Origin: CALZJC01 sp963781065
GTDB taxonomy: Bacteria; Acidobacteriota; Thermoanaerobaculia; Multivoradales; JAHEKO01
NCBI GenBank assembly: GCA_963781065.1
Contig: CAWAET010000016.1
Coordinates: forward strand, 134,617-198,616
Direction of reading: 5' to 3'
DNA: 64,000 bases
The notes beneath the pieces are model-generated. The model searched no databases, had not been told where the DNA came from, and saw only the letters and a program-made list of their open reading frames with translations. Positions 37,154 to 46,634 of the stretch are shown here, piece by piece; the first letter of the stretch is position 1, and each line of letters starts with the position of its first letter. The translations under genes and the position numbers were made by a program.

Positions 37154-38089
37154 TCAGGAGCCCTCCGCAGGCTCCCGCACCTTCGGCTCGAGCCCGAAGT
37201 AGACCCCCGAGCCGACGAACAGCCGCCGGCCGTTGATCTCCACGTTGCGCACGTAGGACGACTTGGCCGACGGCCAGGTGTCGCCGGGGCGCGGCCACTT
37301 GTAGTCCACCCAGGCCGAGCCGTCGGCCGGCACGGCCAGCATTTCGCGCACGAAGGGCTTGCCGTCGCTGTCCTCGAGAGCGCTCAGGTCCTTGCCCTCG
37401 TTCTCGGGGAAGGCGTTGTTGACCAGCAGGGTGCCGTTCTCGTCGAGCACGAAGACGTAGGCGTTGTAGAAGAGGAAGCCGCTCGACTTGTCGCGCAGGG
37501 CGGCGAAGGCGTCGGCGGTGCCCCGCGCGCGAATCAGCTCGATCGCGTCCTCGACCTGCTCGGCAACGAAGAACGGCTCCATCTCCATCTGGTAGCGGCC
37601 GCTGGCGACCATCACCTCGCGCCCGCCCGGATCCAGTGCCCGGCGCACGTGGGTGGTCTTCCACTCGAAGATCCGCTCGTCGGGCCGCGGCCAGAGGTAG
37701 TGGACCCAGCCCATGTCCGAGGTGTCGAGCTCGCGCAACATGAGGACGACGATCGGCCGGCCCCTGGGGTCGCGCAGGTCCATCAGGTTGCGGCCTTCGA
37801 GGCTCGGGCGGGCCGGGTGGCAGAGCGCCTCGCCGTCCATGGCCAGCACGAAGACGTAGTCGTCGCCCTGGTACCAGCGCGAGTCCTTGACCCGGAACTG
37901 CGCGCAAGCCGCGTCGATCCCTTCGGCGGCGACCAGCTCGGCGGCGTCCCGCACGGTAGCCGTCAACTCGCGGGTGGCCTCGTACCGCGGCTCGGGGGCC
38001 GGGTCTGGGGCCTGGCCCGCTGCAAGCGGCGCCGCCAGCGCCGCCAGCAGCGCGGCCGAGACCCAGGTGTGTTTCGAGATCGTCCTCAT
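37154..38089 (-). CDS. Secreted double Cache-domain protein
   Basis: 311 residues. Signal peptide (HTWVSAALLAALAAPLAAGQ). Two single-Cache-like modules: DDYVFVLAMDGEALCHPARPSLEGRNLMDLRD with MGWVHYLWPRP, and NAYVFVLDENGTLLVNNAFPENEGKDLS with SAWVDYKWPRPG; each is followed by a SGRYQMEM / GSGVYFGLEP strand. Cache domains bind small organic ligands outside the membrane, but no kinase, chemotaxis or cyclase domain is attached, so this may be a stand-alone periplasmic binder. Convergent with gltX and divergent from glnS. Start 38089 precedes the signal peptide. Confidence 0.8.
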   Translation of the reverse strand: MRTISKHTWVSAALLAALAAPLAAGQAPDPAPEPRYEATRELTATVRDAAELVAAEGIDAACAQFRVKDSRWYQGDDYVFVLAMDGEALCHPARPSLEGRNLMDLRDPRGRPIVVLMLRELDTSDMGWVHYLWPRPDERIFEWKTTHVRRALDPGGREVMVASGRYQMEMEPFFVAEQVEDAIELIRARGTADAFAALRDKSSGFLFYNAYVFVLDENGTLLVNNAFPENEGKDLSALEDSDGKPFVREMLAVPADGSAWVDYKWPRPGDTWPSAKSSYVRNVEINGRRLFVGSGVYFGLEPKVREPAEGS

Positions 38090-38217
38090 TCGCCTACCCC
38101 TTTCGGTTCGCATCGACCCGCCATGGTCAGGGGGCGCGGCCCGTTTGTCAATCCGCGCCGCGCTCTCCGAGCGCCATAGTCCCGCCCGGATCAGCGCATG
38201 CCGCGGCTCATCGCGGC

Positions 38218-38223
38218 TAGAAT
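38218..38223 (+). promoter_or_regulatory. -10 hexamer, near-leaderless start of glnS
   Basis: TAGAAT lies ten bases before the ATG at 38234. Confidence 0.4.
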
Positions 38224-38233
38224 CCCTCCCATC

Positions 38234-39902
38234 ATGAGCGCACCCGAGCCCACCGCTTCCTCCAACTTCATCAAGACCATCGTCGAGCGCGACCTGGCCG
38301 AGGGCCGCCACGACGGCGCGGTGCGCACCCGCTTCCCGCCCGAGCCCAACGGCTATCTGCACATCGGCCACGCCAAGGCGATCTGCCTCGATTTCGGCGT
38401 CGCCGCCGACTACGGCGGCAAGTGCAACCTGCGCTTCGACGACACCAACCCGCTCAAGGAGGAGCAGGAGTACATCGACGCCATCAAGGAGGACATCCGC
38501 TGGCTGGGGTTCGACTGGGAGGAGCGGGAGTACCACGCCGCCGACTACTTCGAGCAGCTCTACGAGTGGGCCGAGCAGCTGATCCGCGAGGGCAAGGCGT
38601 ACGTCGACGACCTGTCGGCCGAAGAGATTCGCCAGCACCGCGGCACCCTGACCGAGCCCGGCCGGGACAGCCCCCACCGCGACCGCTCGGTGGAGGAGAA
38701 CCTGGATCTGTTCCGCCGCATGCGCGCCGGCGAGTTCCCCAACGGCGCGCGGGTGCTGCGGGCGAAGATCGACATGGCGGCGGGCAACCTCAACCTGCGC
38801 GACCCGGTGATGTACCGCATCCTCCACGCGAGCCACCCCAGACGCGGCGACGCCTGGTGCATCTACCCGACCTACGACTACACCCACGGCCAGTCGGACT
38901 CGATCGAGCGGATCACCCACTCGCTGTGCACGCTCGAGTTCGAAGACCACCGGCCGCTGTATGACTGGTTCATCGAGGAGCTGGGGATCTTCCCCTCGCG
39001 TCAGTACGAGTTCGCCCGGCTCAACCTGACCCACACGCTGATGAGCAAGCGCAAGCTCAAGAAGCTGGTCGACGACGGGCTGGTCGACGGCTGGGACGAT
39101 CCGCGAATGCCGACCCTGTCGGGGATGCGCCGCCGCGGCTACACCCCGGAGGCGATCCGCGACTTCTGCGACCGGATCGGCGTCGCCAAGGCCAACAGCA
39201 CCGTCGACGTCGCCTTTCTCGAGCACTGCCTGCGCCAGGACCTGAACCGCCGGGCGCTCAGGCGCATGGGCGTGCTCGACCCGCTCAAGGTGGTCATCGA
39301 GAACTACCCCGAGGACGGCGAAGACGAACTCGATGCGGTCAACAACCCCGAGGACCCGGAGGCCGGCAGCCGCCGCGTGCCCTTCTCGCGCGAGCTGTGG
39401 ATCGAGGCCGACGACTTCCTCGAGGAGGCGCCGCGCAAGTACTACCGGCTCGCCCCGGGTCGCGAGGTGCGGCTGCGCTACGGCTACTTCATCACCTGCA
39501 CCGATGTCGTCAAGGACGACTCGGGCGAAGGTGATCGAGCTGCGCTGCACCTACGACCCGGAGACCCGCGGCGGCCAAGCCCCCGACGGCCGCAAGGTCC
39601 GCGGCACCATCCACTGGGTCTCGGCGCGCCACGCCGTCGCCGCCGAGGTGCGGCTCTACGACCACCTGTTTACCGCCGAGCAGCCGGGCGGCGACGACCC
39701 GATCAACCCGGGCTCGCTCGAAGTGCTGACCGGCTGCCGGCTCGAGCCCGCCCTGACCGCCGCCGGCCCCGGCGAGATCGTCCAGTTCGAGCGCCGGGGC
39801 TACTTCTGCCGCGACGCCAAGGCGGGCGACCGGCTGGTCTTCAACCGCGCCGTCGGGCTGCGCGACACCTGGGCGAAGATCCAGAAGCAGCAGGGCGGCT
39901 GA
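38234..39902 (+). CDS. glnS: Glutaminyl-tRNA synthetase (one single-base insertion)
   Basis: Charges tRNA-Gln directly. RTRFPPEPNGYLHIGHAKAI has the HIGH motif, MSKRKLKKLVDDGLVDGWDD the KMSKS site and anticodon-reading region. The frame breaks near 39526 (TDVVKDDSG, then KVIELRCTYDPETRGGQAPD); removing one base gives 555 residues, the normal GlnRS length. C-terminal half: RKVRGTIHWVSARHAVAAEVR, LEVLTGCRLEP, FERRGYFCRDAKAGDRLVFNR. Presence of glnS rather than gatCAB is informative about the lineage. The cognate tRNA-Gln is at 24744. Confidence 0.88.
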
Positions 39903-39933
39903 TCGGCCGCCCCGCCCGGTTGGCGGGGTCCCG

Positions 39934-40947
39934 TCAGCCCGCCGGGTCCAGCTCGACGGGCCGGCCGCTGCGTGCCGCCTCGTCCAGGGCGTCGCAGACT
40001 CGCTGGACGCGAAGCGACTCGGCCGGCCAGCGACCGTCCAGCTCGCCGGAGCGCACGATCGCCGAGAAGCGCTCGATCATCCGCACCTCCTGGGCCGCGT
40101 CCGGAACGATGTGCTCGGTGCTCCGGGCCGCGGCGTCGTGCGCCCAGTAGCGCGGCTTCGCCTCGTCGTGGGGGCCGGTGAAGTCGTCGCAGACCAGCGA
40201 GCCGGCGGTGCCGGCGATCTCGAACCACTTGCGCAGCAGGGTGTCGAAGCCGCAGTCGAACGAGGCCGCCCGGTCGCCCGCGAACCAGAGAAAGCCGGAC
40301 AGGCTGACCTCGACGTCGCGGTGGTAGCGCGCGGTGGCCCAGACCCGGGTCGGCAGGTCGTCGAAGGCCCACAGGGAGGCGCCGACGCAGTACCAGCCCA
40401 GATCGCCCAGCGAGCCGCCGGCCAGCTCGCGCGAGAGCCGGATGTCGTCCTCCGGGAACGGGTCCCAGCAGAAGGTGAAGGCCGAGGTGACCCGGCGCAG
40501 CCGGCCCAGCTCGCCGCGCTCGATGTGGCCGCGCATGGCCGCGGTGCGGGCGTGGTGCTTCCACATGACGCCGTCCATCAGCTGAACCCCGGCGCGGCGG
40601 CAGGCCGCCGCCATCCGCTCGGCCTCGGCGAGGCTCCCCGCCAGCGGCTTCTCGCACAGCACGTGCTTGCCGGCCTCGGCGGCCCGGAGCGTCCACTCGG
40701 CGTGTAGCGCCGGCGGCAGCGCGATGTAGACCGCGTCGACTCCCGGATCCTCGAGCAGCTCGCCGTAGGAGCCGTGGCTTCGCCCGACGCCGTGCTCCGC
40801 CGCCCAGCGCCGCGCCCGCTCGGCGTCGCGGCTGGCCACCGCCGCCGCCGCGGCGCCCTCGGCGCGGTGGATGGCCCGGCAGACCTTGGCGGCGATGCGG
40901 GCGGTGCTGAGGATGCCCCAGCGGATCGTGCGTTCAGTGTCGCTCAT
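39934..40947 (-). CDS. Gfo/Idh/MocA-family oxidoreductase
   Basis: 337 residues. N-terminal Rossmann domain (IRWGILSTARIAAKVCRAI), VDAVYIALPPALHAEWTLRA, and the signature AGKHVLCEKPLAGSLAEAERM containing the catalytic EKP lysine. The C-terminal domain has TFCWDPFPEDDIRLSRELAG and GGSLGDLGWYCVGASLW, similar to trans-dihydrodiol / D-xylose dehydrogenase-like enzymes. The substrate, probably a sugar or cyclitol, is unknown. GGAGGAGCC precedes the ATG. Divergent from the gene at 41073. Confidence 0.85.
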   Translation of the reverse strand: MSDTERTIRWGILSTARIAAKVCRAIHRAEGAAAAAVASRDAERARRWAAEHGVGRSHGSYGELLEDPGVDAVYIALPPALHAEWTLRAAEAGKHVLCEKPLAGSLAEAERMAAACRRAGVQLMDGVMWKHHARTAAMRGHIERGELGRLRRVTSAFTFCWDPFPEDDIRLSRELAGGSLGDLGWYCVGASLWAFDDLPTRVWATARYHRDVEVSLSGFLWFAGDRAASFDCGFDTLLRKWFEIAGTAGSLVCDDFTGPHDEAKPRYWAHDAAARSTEHIVPDAAQEVRMIERFSAIVRSGELDGRWPAESLRVQRVCDALDEAARSGRPVELDPAG

Positions 40948-41072
40948 GGCTCCTCCAGGTCGCCGCGACTGTACCGGATCGAACGATGCCGCCGGCACGG
41001 ATTCCCACCCCATCGGACGTGGCGGGGCACCGCGGCCTCTCCTACTCTCTCCTGCAGGAGGTGATCCACGAA

Positions 41073-41474
41073 ATGAGCGAATCGAGTCAACGAGAGGTGA
41101 TCCACGGCCTGAAGCGCAAGGTCGGGTTGCTGCGCTACCAGCCCTGTAGCGTGCTGATCGACAACGGCGGTCTGCTGGTCGCGGCCTGCGAGAAGTCGGC
41201 CCGAGGCGAGGAGTTGGCGGCCCGCTATGCCGGGATGAGCTCCGAGCAGATCCTGGCCGAGAGCGAGGGCAACTTCGCCGTCCAGGACGGCCAGGTGACC
41301 AAGATCCGGGTGGAACGCCACGGCAGCGGCGACATCGATATGGCCAGCTCGCCGGATCGCATCATCCTCAAGACGGTCCTCGGCAAGAAGGTCTTCTACT
41401 TCACCGGCAAGGGCATGGACTCGCGCGACGCCAAGCGGATGCTGGCGGCGAGCTTCGGCGAACGGGTGCGCTAG
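41073..41474 (+). CDS. Conserved protein, unknown function
   Basis: 133 residues with no signal peptide or membrane helix. Beta-rich: VGLLRYQPCSVLIDNGGLLVA, then EGNFAVQDGQVTKIRVERHG and DRIILKTVLGKKVFYFTGKG, ending in a helix DSRDAKRMLAASFGERV. This strand-rich order could be a PH-like or split-barrel fold, but I recognise no family. Start 41073 is chosen because GGAGGTGAT lies 8 bases upstream; an in-frame ATG at 40986 would include that site. Confidence 0.6.
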   Translation: MSESSQREVIHGLKRKVGLLRYQPCSVLIDNGGLLVAACEKSARGEELAARYAGMSSEQILAESEGNFAVQDGQVTKIRVERHGSGDIDMASSPDRIILKTVLGKKVFYFTGKGMDSRDAKRMLAASFGERVR

Positions 41475-41527
41475 CGGGGAGCGCCAGCAGGTCGAGTCGG
41501 CAGCGACCGACTCGAGCCCGGTCAGGA

Positions 41528-42748
41528 CTACCCGACGCGCCGGCGGAGCCGCGCCAGCCGCCCGATGGCGCCGATGCCGAACGCCGGGCCGAGGGCGAGC
41601 ACCGCGAAGGCCCAGCGCCAGCCGGCCGCTTCGGCCAGCCGCGGCACCAGCTGGATCGTCGCCAGGGTGAGCAGGAAGCCGAGCGAGGTCTGCAGGGTCA
41701 GCGCCGTGCCCACCGCGTGCCGGGGCGCCAGCTCGGTCACCAGGGTCGAGAACTGGGCCGAGTCGGCGACCACGAAGAAGCCCCAGGTCCAGGTCACCAG
41801 CGCCAGCAGCCAGGGCTCGGCGCCAAAGGCCAGACCGGCGCCGAGACAGGCGGCGCCGCTCGCCGCCATGGCCAGGTTGACCACCCGCTCGCGGCCCGAC
41901 CGGTCCGCCTGCCAGCCGCCCCAGACGCAGCCCAGCCCGCCGGCGGCGATGGCGCCGAAGGCCAGCAGGTCAGCGGCGGACGAGCCGGCCGGCGCGCCCG
42001 ACGACCGCAGGCTGGCCGCCAGGAAGACCGGCACCCAGGTCCACATCGCGTACAGCTCCCACATGTGCCCCAGGTAGCCCAGCGTGGCGAGCCGGGTCGG
42101 CCGGTGCGCCATCACCCTGCCCGCCAGCTTCCAGGAGAACGGCCGGCGCTCGAACGGGTACGGACCGTCGCGGTAGCCCGCCAGGACCATCACGCCGGCC
42201 GCCACGGCGCCTAGTGACGTGGCCAGGATGACCACCCGATGATCGCCCGGGTCGATCGCCTTGAGCAGATAGGGCGTCGCCTTGCCCACCGTCAGCGCTC
42301 CCACCACCGTGCCGATCGCCAGCCCGCGGGCGGTGCGGAACCAGGTGGCGATCATCTTCATCGCCGGCGGGTAGACGCCTGCCAGGAAGGCCCCGGTGAG
42401 CAGCCGCAGGCAGAGCGCGGTGCGGTACCCCGGCGCCACGATCAGCCCGGCGTTGACCGCCGCCGTCGCCAGGGCGCAGGCGGCGAAATAGCGCCGCGCC
42501 GGCAGCACGTCGGCCAGGTTGAGCACCGCCGCCAGCGCCGTGCCGAGCACGAAGCCGATCTGCACCACGCCCAGCAGCCAGCCGACCTGGGGCAGATCGA
42601 GCGACCACAGCTCGGCCAGCCGCGGCGAGACGGCGCTGGCCGAGAACCAGGCCGACATGCCGAGGATCTCGGCGCCGGCCACGAGCGCCAGCATGCGCCA
42701 GCGGCCGGCGCCCGTCGCGAGAGGCGCCTCATGCGACTGCGCGCTCAT
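41528..42748 (-). CDS. Major facilitator superfamily transporter
   Basis: 406 residues with about twelve hydrophobic helices in two halves. First half: LVAGAEILGMSAWFSASAVSP, LLGVVQIGFVLGTALAAVLN and the loop DVLPARRYFAA; YPPAMKMIATWFRTARGLAIG before helix 5; second half: CVWGGWQADRSGRERVV and TLVTELAPRHAVGTALT. The nitrate/nitrite-porter-like NNP motif is absent. Last gene of an operon with the flavoprotein and P450 genes (58 bp from the former), so probably exports or imports their product or substrate. Confidence 0.85.
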   Translation of the reverse strand: MSAQSHEAPLATGAGRWRMLALVAGAEILGMSAWFSASAVSPRLAELWSLDLPQVGWLLGVVQIGFVLGTALAAVLNLADVLPARRYFAACALATAAVNAGLIVAPGYRTALCLRLLTGAFLAGVYPPAMKMIATWFRTARGLAIGTVVGALTVGKATPYLLKAIDPGDHRVVILATSLGAVAAGVMVLAGYRDGPYPFERRPFSWKLAGRVMAHRPTRLATLGYLGHMWELYAMWTWVPVFLAASLRSSGAPAGSSAADLLAFGAIAAGGLGCVWGGWQADRSGRERVVNLAMAASGAACLGAGLAFGAEPWLLALVTWTWGFFVVADSAQFSTLVTELAPRHAVGTALTLQTSLGFLLTLATIQLVPRLAEAAGWRWAFAVLALGPAFGIGAIGRLARLRRRVG

Positions 42749-42806
42749 GCCCCGCCGAATGCCAGCAATGCCCGCAAGGTGACGATTACAGCCCAGAACC
42801 CTGGCG

Positions 42807-44411
42807 TCAGCGGTCCGCGGCCTTGAGCAGGTTGCGACGCAGCAGGGCCGAGGCGGTGAGATAGCCGGCCGCCATGGCGCCGGCGACGCCGCAGGTGGCG
42901 ACGTCCTGGCCGGTCAGCCAGAGGCCGCGGATCGGCGTCCGCGGGCGCAGCCAGCGCGCCGCGAATCGCTCGGGCGAGTGCGCCAGGCCGTAGATCTCGC
43001 CGCGCTCGTAGTTGGCGAAGTGCCGCGTCGACAGCGGCGTCGAGACCTCCTGATGGTCGATCGCCGGGCGCACTTGCGGCAGCCGCCGGTCGAGCTCGGC
43101 CAGCATCCGCTCGGCCAGCACCGCCTTGAGCTGTTCGTAGTCGCCGCCGCGCCGGCGCACCCGCTCTCCCGCCCAGGCGGCGAAGCGGTCCCACGGCGCC
43201 AGGGTTATCAGCTCGATCGTGGCGCGGCCGGGATGGCGGCGCTCGAAGTCGGGGTCCTTGGCGGAAGGGAAGGAGACGTAGACCACCGGCAGCGGCGCCT
43301 CGGGGTCGCTGACGAAGGCCGCGACGTTGGCGTCGTGGTCGTAGCCCGGGTAGATCCAGAAGTTGTTCTTCGGCAGATCCAGCTCGGCCGCCGTCCGCGA
43401 CAGGCCGAGATAGAGACAGAGGTGGGCCGCCGATGGAGCCAGCGCGCCGAGCCGCGAGACCAGCCCGTGCCGCTCGGCCACCGCCGGCGGCAGCAGCCGG
43501 CCGAAGGTATTGCCGGCGCCGGCGTCGCTGATCACCAGCGGCGCCCGCAGTTCGGCGCCGCCGGCCATGCGCACGCCCACCGCCCGGCCGCCGCCGCGGC
43601 CGCCCTCGAGCAGGATCTCCTCCACTTCGGCGTTGAACAGGATCTCGCCGCCGGCGGCCTCGATGAGCGGCGCGATCGTCGCGGCGATCCGCGAGCTGCC
43701 GCCCACCGGGTAGCTGGCGCCCCACAGGTAGTGCCGCGCCAGGATCGCGTGCATGGCGAAGCTGCTCTGGCTGGGCGGCAGGCCGTAGTCGCCGAACTGG
43801 CCGGCGAGGACACCCCGCAGCCGGGGGTCCGGGGTGATCTCGGCCAGGACCTCGGCGGTGGTGCGCCGCGCCCAACGCAGGAACGGCCACCGCATCAGCG
43901 GCCCGGCCAGCGTCGCCAGCGGGGCGGGCAGGGCCTTCTCCGCGAAGTAGAGACCGCTCTTCCGCCCCACCTCGCGGATCGTCCGCACATAGCGCTCGAT
44001 CGCCGCCCGCTCGCTCGGGAACCGTCCGGCCAGGGAGTCGACGAACGGCTCGGCGCCGGCGGTGAAGTCGTAGGCGTCGTCGCCGAAGACGATGCGGTCG
44101 TAGACCTCGCCCATCGAGGCCCACTCCAGCCCGCCGTCGGTGATGTGGTCGAACAGCCGGCGGGTCAGCGAGCGCCGGGTCTGGACCTCGCCGATGTAGT
44201 GCAGGCCGACGTCCCACTCGTACTGCCCGCGCCGGAAGACGTGGGTGAAGCCGCCGGGCATGTAGTGCCGCTCGAGCACCAGCACCCGCTTGCCGGCGTG
44301 GCGGGCGAGCAGCGCCGCCGCGGTCAACCCGCCGAGCCCCGAGCCGATGACGATGGCGTCGTAGGCGGCGCCGGCGTCGTGATCGCGGAACGGCCTGCCT
44401 ACCCGCTGCAT
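42807..44411 (-). CDS. Phytoene-desaturase / retinol-saturase-like flavoprotein
   Basis: 534 residues. FAD-binding Rossmann motif IVIGSGLGGLTAAALLARHA and LVLERHYMPGGFTHVFRRGQYEWDVGLHYIG, which strongly resembles all-trans-retinol 13,14-reductase and the CrtI/CrtISO group. PVGGSSRIAATIAPLIEAAGGEI is the usual substrate-domain motif, and GLWLTGQDVATCGVAGAMAAGYL the C-terminal FAD motif. It should reduce, desaturate or isomerise a conjugated polyene or similar lipid. Lies between a P450 and an MFS gene on one strand; no phytoene synthase is nearby, so the substrate is open. Confidence 0.8.
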   Translation of the reverse strand: MQRVGRPFRDHDAGAAYDAIVIGSGLGGLTAAALLARHAGKRVLVLERHYMPGGFTHVFRRGQYEWDVGLHYIGEVQTRRSLTRRLFDHITDGGLEWASMGEVYDRIVFGDDAYDFTAGAEPFVDSLAGRFPSERAAIERYVRTIREVGRKSGLYFAEKALPAPLATLAGPLMRWPFLRWARRTTAEVLAEITPDPRLRGVLAGQFGDYGLPPSQSSFAMHAILARHYLWGASYPVGGSSRIAATIAPLIEAAGGEILFNAEVEEILLEGGRGGGRAVGVRMAGGAELRAPLVISDAGAGNTFGRLLPPAVAERHGLVSRLGALAPSAAHLCLYLGLSRTAAELDLPKNNFWIYPGYDHDANVAAFVSDPEAPLPVVYVSFPSAKDPDFERRHPGRATIELITLAPWDRFAAWAGERVRRRGGDYEQLKAVLAERMLAELDRRLPQVRPAIDHQEVSTPLSTRHFANYERGEIYGLAHSPERFAARWLRPRTPIRGLWLTGQDVATCGVAGAMAAGYLTASALLRRNLLKAADR

Positions 44412-44436
44412 GAAGCTACCGGCCCGCTCGGCAGGC

Positions 44437-45822
44437 TCAGGTCGAGACGCGCTCGATCAGCATCGGCATGCCCTGCTCGGGCCGCATGACGGTGCCGGGG
44501 ATCGGCTCCACCGGATGGCCGGGCTTGACGTCGAGCCGGTAGCGCTGGGCGATGACGGCGGTGATGAGCTTCATCTGCACCATCGCCAGCGGTCCGCCGA
44601 TGCAGTAGCGGTGGCCGGCGCCGAACGGGATGAAGGCGAACTGCGACCGACCCGTGGCGCGCTCCTCGGAGAAGCGATCCGGGTCGAACCCCTCGGGGTT
44701 GGGCCACCACTTCGGCAGCCGGTGGGTGGCGTAGGGTGAGACGATCACCATGGCGTCCTTGGCGACGCGGTAGCCGCCGACGGTGGTCTCCTCGAGCATC
44801 ACCCGGCTGAAGTTGTAGGCCGGCGGGTAGAGCCGCAGGGTCTCGTTGAGACACTGCTCGGTGTAGCCCAGCGCCTTGAGGTCGGTCCCCTCCGGCGCCC
44901 GGCCGCCCAGCGCGGCGACCTCGTCCCAGAGCCGCCGGCGGATACCGGGCTGCAGCGACAGCCGGTAGAGCAGGAAGGTCAGGGTCGAGGCCGAGGTCTC
45001 GAAGCCGGCGAAGTAGAGGGTCAGCAACTGGTCGCGCAGCGACTGCTCGTCGAACCGGCGGCCGTCCTCGTCCAGCTCGGCCCGGGCCAGGATCGACAGC
45101 AACGAGTCGTTCTCCTCGCCGCCCTCACGCTGCTGGCGGATAGCGGCAAAGACCATGGCATCGAGCTGGTCGAGCAGCCCCTTGAGGTGCCGCATCTTGC
45201 CGAGCGGCGGCGGTCTCAGGTGGCCGAGCAGGGTGCGCACGGTCGGCGGCCAGTAGACCCGGATCTCCTCCACCAGATCGACGAACCGCTCGCCGATCTC
45301 GCCGAACACCGGGCCCAGAAGGCTGTGGCCGATGAGGTGCTGGATCAGCACCGACATGTCGGGCTCGATGTCGTGCGGCTCGCCGCTGTCGGCCCAGCGC
45401 TCCCACCGCTCGACGTGCCGGGTGGCGATCTCGACCGTGCGGCCGGCCTGGGCGTGGATGCGCGAGCGCGAGAAGCCCGGCTGCGAGGCCGAGCGCTGCT
45501 CCTGCCACACCTTGCCGTCCGAGTTCAGCAGACCGTTGCCGATCGCCCGCACCAGCAGCGAGTAGCGCGTGTTCTTCACATACAGGTCGCGCCGCTCGAC
45601 CAGGAACTCGCGGATCAGCTCGGGCTCGGAGATCAGATAGGTCGGCTTGCGGCCGTAGAAGAAGCGCGCGATGCCGCCGTACTCGTTGGCCATGCGGGTG
45701 TAGAACCGCATCGGGTTGGCGCGCACCTCGCCCTGGCTGCCGAACCATGGGATACCCCGGGGCCCCGGCGGGTCGGGCGCCGGCCCGGCCGCGGGCCGGG
45801 CGGGCTGGGAGGCTGTGACCAT
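44437..45822 (-). CDS. Cytochrome P450
   Basis: 461 residues, soluble type. I-helix oxygen-binding AGFETSASTLTF (about residue 265), ExxR in CLNETLRLYPPAYNF, and heme-binding FIPFGAGHRYCIGGPLAM with the cysteine ligand near 405. C-terminal helix AMVQMKLITAVIAQRYRL. Similar in layout to CYP4-like bacterial fatty-acid hydroxylases. 25 bp upstream of the retinol-saturase-like gene, whose product could act on the same lipid. No ferredoxin gene is close, so redox partners come from elsewhere. Confidence 0.9.
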   Translation of the reverse strand: MVTASQPARPAAGPAPDPPGPRGIPWFGSQGEVRANPMRFYTRMANEYGGIARFFYGRKPTYLISEPELIREFLVERRDLYVKNTRYSLLVRAIGNGLLNSDGKVWQEQRSASQPGFSRSRIHAQAGRTVEIATRHVERWERWADSGEPHDIEPDMSVLIQHLIGHSLLGPVFGEIGERFVDLVEEIRVYWPPTVRTLLGHLRPPPLGKMRHLKGLLDQLDAMVFAAIRQQREGGEENDSLLSILARAELDEDGRRFDEQSLRDQLLTLYFAGFETSASTLTFLLYRLSLQPGIRRRLWDEVAALGGRAPEGTDLKALGYTEQCLNETLRLYPPAYNFSRVMLEETTVGGYRVAKDAMVIVSPYATHRLPKWWPNPEGFDPDRFSEERATGRSQFAFIPFGAGHRYCIGGPLAMVQMKLITAVIAQRYRLDVKPGHPVEPIPGTVMRPEQGMPMLIERVST

Positions 45823-45938
45823 GGCGGATTGGCGGGCGGGGAACCACCGCGCCGGCGGGGCAAGCGTAACAGAGCGAACTCCCCACGGTCGCGGGGGATG
45901 GCGGCGCTCGCAGGCGCCGGCGGACGAGGTCCTCGGGC

Positions 45939-46112
45939 TTGGACGGACGCCCGTACCGCCGGGAATTGCCGCCGGCGATCTACATCGCCAACGTCAAGCG
46001 GTTGTTCGACGACGGCGGCGAGCTGACGGACGAGAAGACCGGGGAGAGGCTGGGGGGATTCCTGGCGGCCTTCGCGGCGTGGATCGAGCGGACCGCAGAG
46101 ACCTCGCTCTGA
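45939..46112 (+). pseudogene. NADPH-dependent FMN-reductase-like C-terminal fragment
   Basis: 57 codons after a possible TTG: RPYRRELPPAIYIANVKRLF followed by DDGGELTDEKTGERLGGFLA and AFAAWIERTAE. This reads like the last helix region of a flavodoxin-fold NAD(P)H-FMN reductase (loop with G-x-L-T-D-E-K-T, then F-x-x-W-I-E). The flavin-binding body is absent, and no gene leads into it, so a remnant is most likely. The rest of the 45823-46151 gap shows nothing. Confidence 0.5.
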
Positions 46113-46151
46113 CGAGCGAGCGAACTGAGAGACGCACGCCGCCAGCATGGC

Positions 46152-46634
46152 TCAATCCACCAACAGCGAGACCGTCAGCAGGATGGCCGCAACGAACGGC
46201 GCGATCGTGCGCACGTGGTTCATCCTCACCCACTCCTCGAGATAGATCGCCCAGTAGGCGGCCCCTTCGGAGCTGCTCGGATCCAGGCCCTCGAGCAGGT
46301 CGTTGCGGGGAACGTGGTAGAGGCCCGTGAGCAGGACAACGCCCACCAGATAGAGCCCGCCGGCCACCAGGCGGTACTTGGAGGCGGGGTCCTCGAGGTG
46401 CAGAGCCGAGTAGGCCATCAACACCAGACAGGCGGCGCCGGTGCCAAACAAGAGCAGCATGAACGGCAGCGTCGGCGCTTCCTTGTTGATCGCCTGCATG
46501 GCGGCCGCCCCTTGCGCGGGCGCGAGGCGTTTCAAGCCCCCAATGGTGAAAGTGGAGAACGTGAAGAAAGTCCCGGCCGCGGCAGCCGCGCCAACGGCGC
46601 AGAGGATCGACATCGCTTGAGCGAATGAGCTCAT
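46152..46634 (-). CDS. DUF1772 (anthrone-oxygenase-like) membrane protein
   Basis: 160 residues, four hydrophobic helices: AMSILCAVGAAAAAGTFFTF, LPFMLLLFGTGAACLVLMAY, LVAGGLYLVGVVLLTGLYHV and TIAPFVAAILLTVSLLV. YHVPRNDLLEGLDP with a following WxxYLxxWVRMNHVRT is the DUF1772 signature (N-x-x-L, W-x-x-W/N-H). The family includes fungal anthrone oxygenases, but bacterial members are uncharacterised. The start overlaps the stop of the NmrA-like gene (ATGA), indicating coupled translation. Confidence 0.85.
   Translation of the reverse strand: MSSFAQAMSILCAVGAAAAAGTFFTFSTFTIGGLKRLAPAQGAAAMQAINKEAPTLPFMLLLFGTGAACLVLMAYSALHLEDPASKYRLVAGGLYLVGVVLLTGLYHVPRNDLLEGLDPSSSEGAAYWAIYLEEWVRMNHVRTIAPFVAAILLTVSLLVD

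Noticed and set aside
40986..41072. Upstream start at 40986 for the 41073 gene
   Set aside because: It would swallow the strong GGAGGTGAT ribosome site, and the extra residues are unlike the rest.
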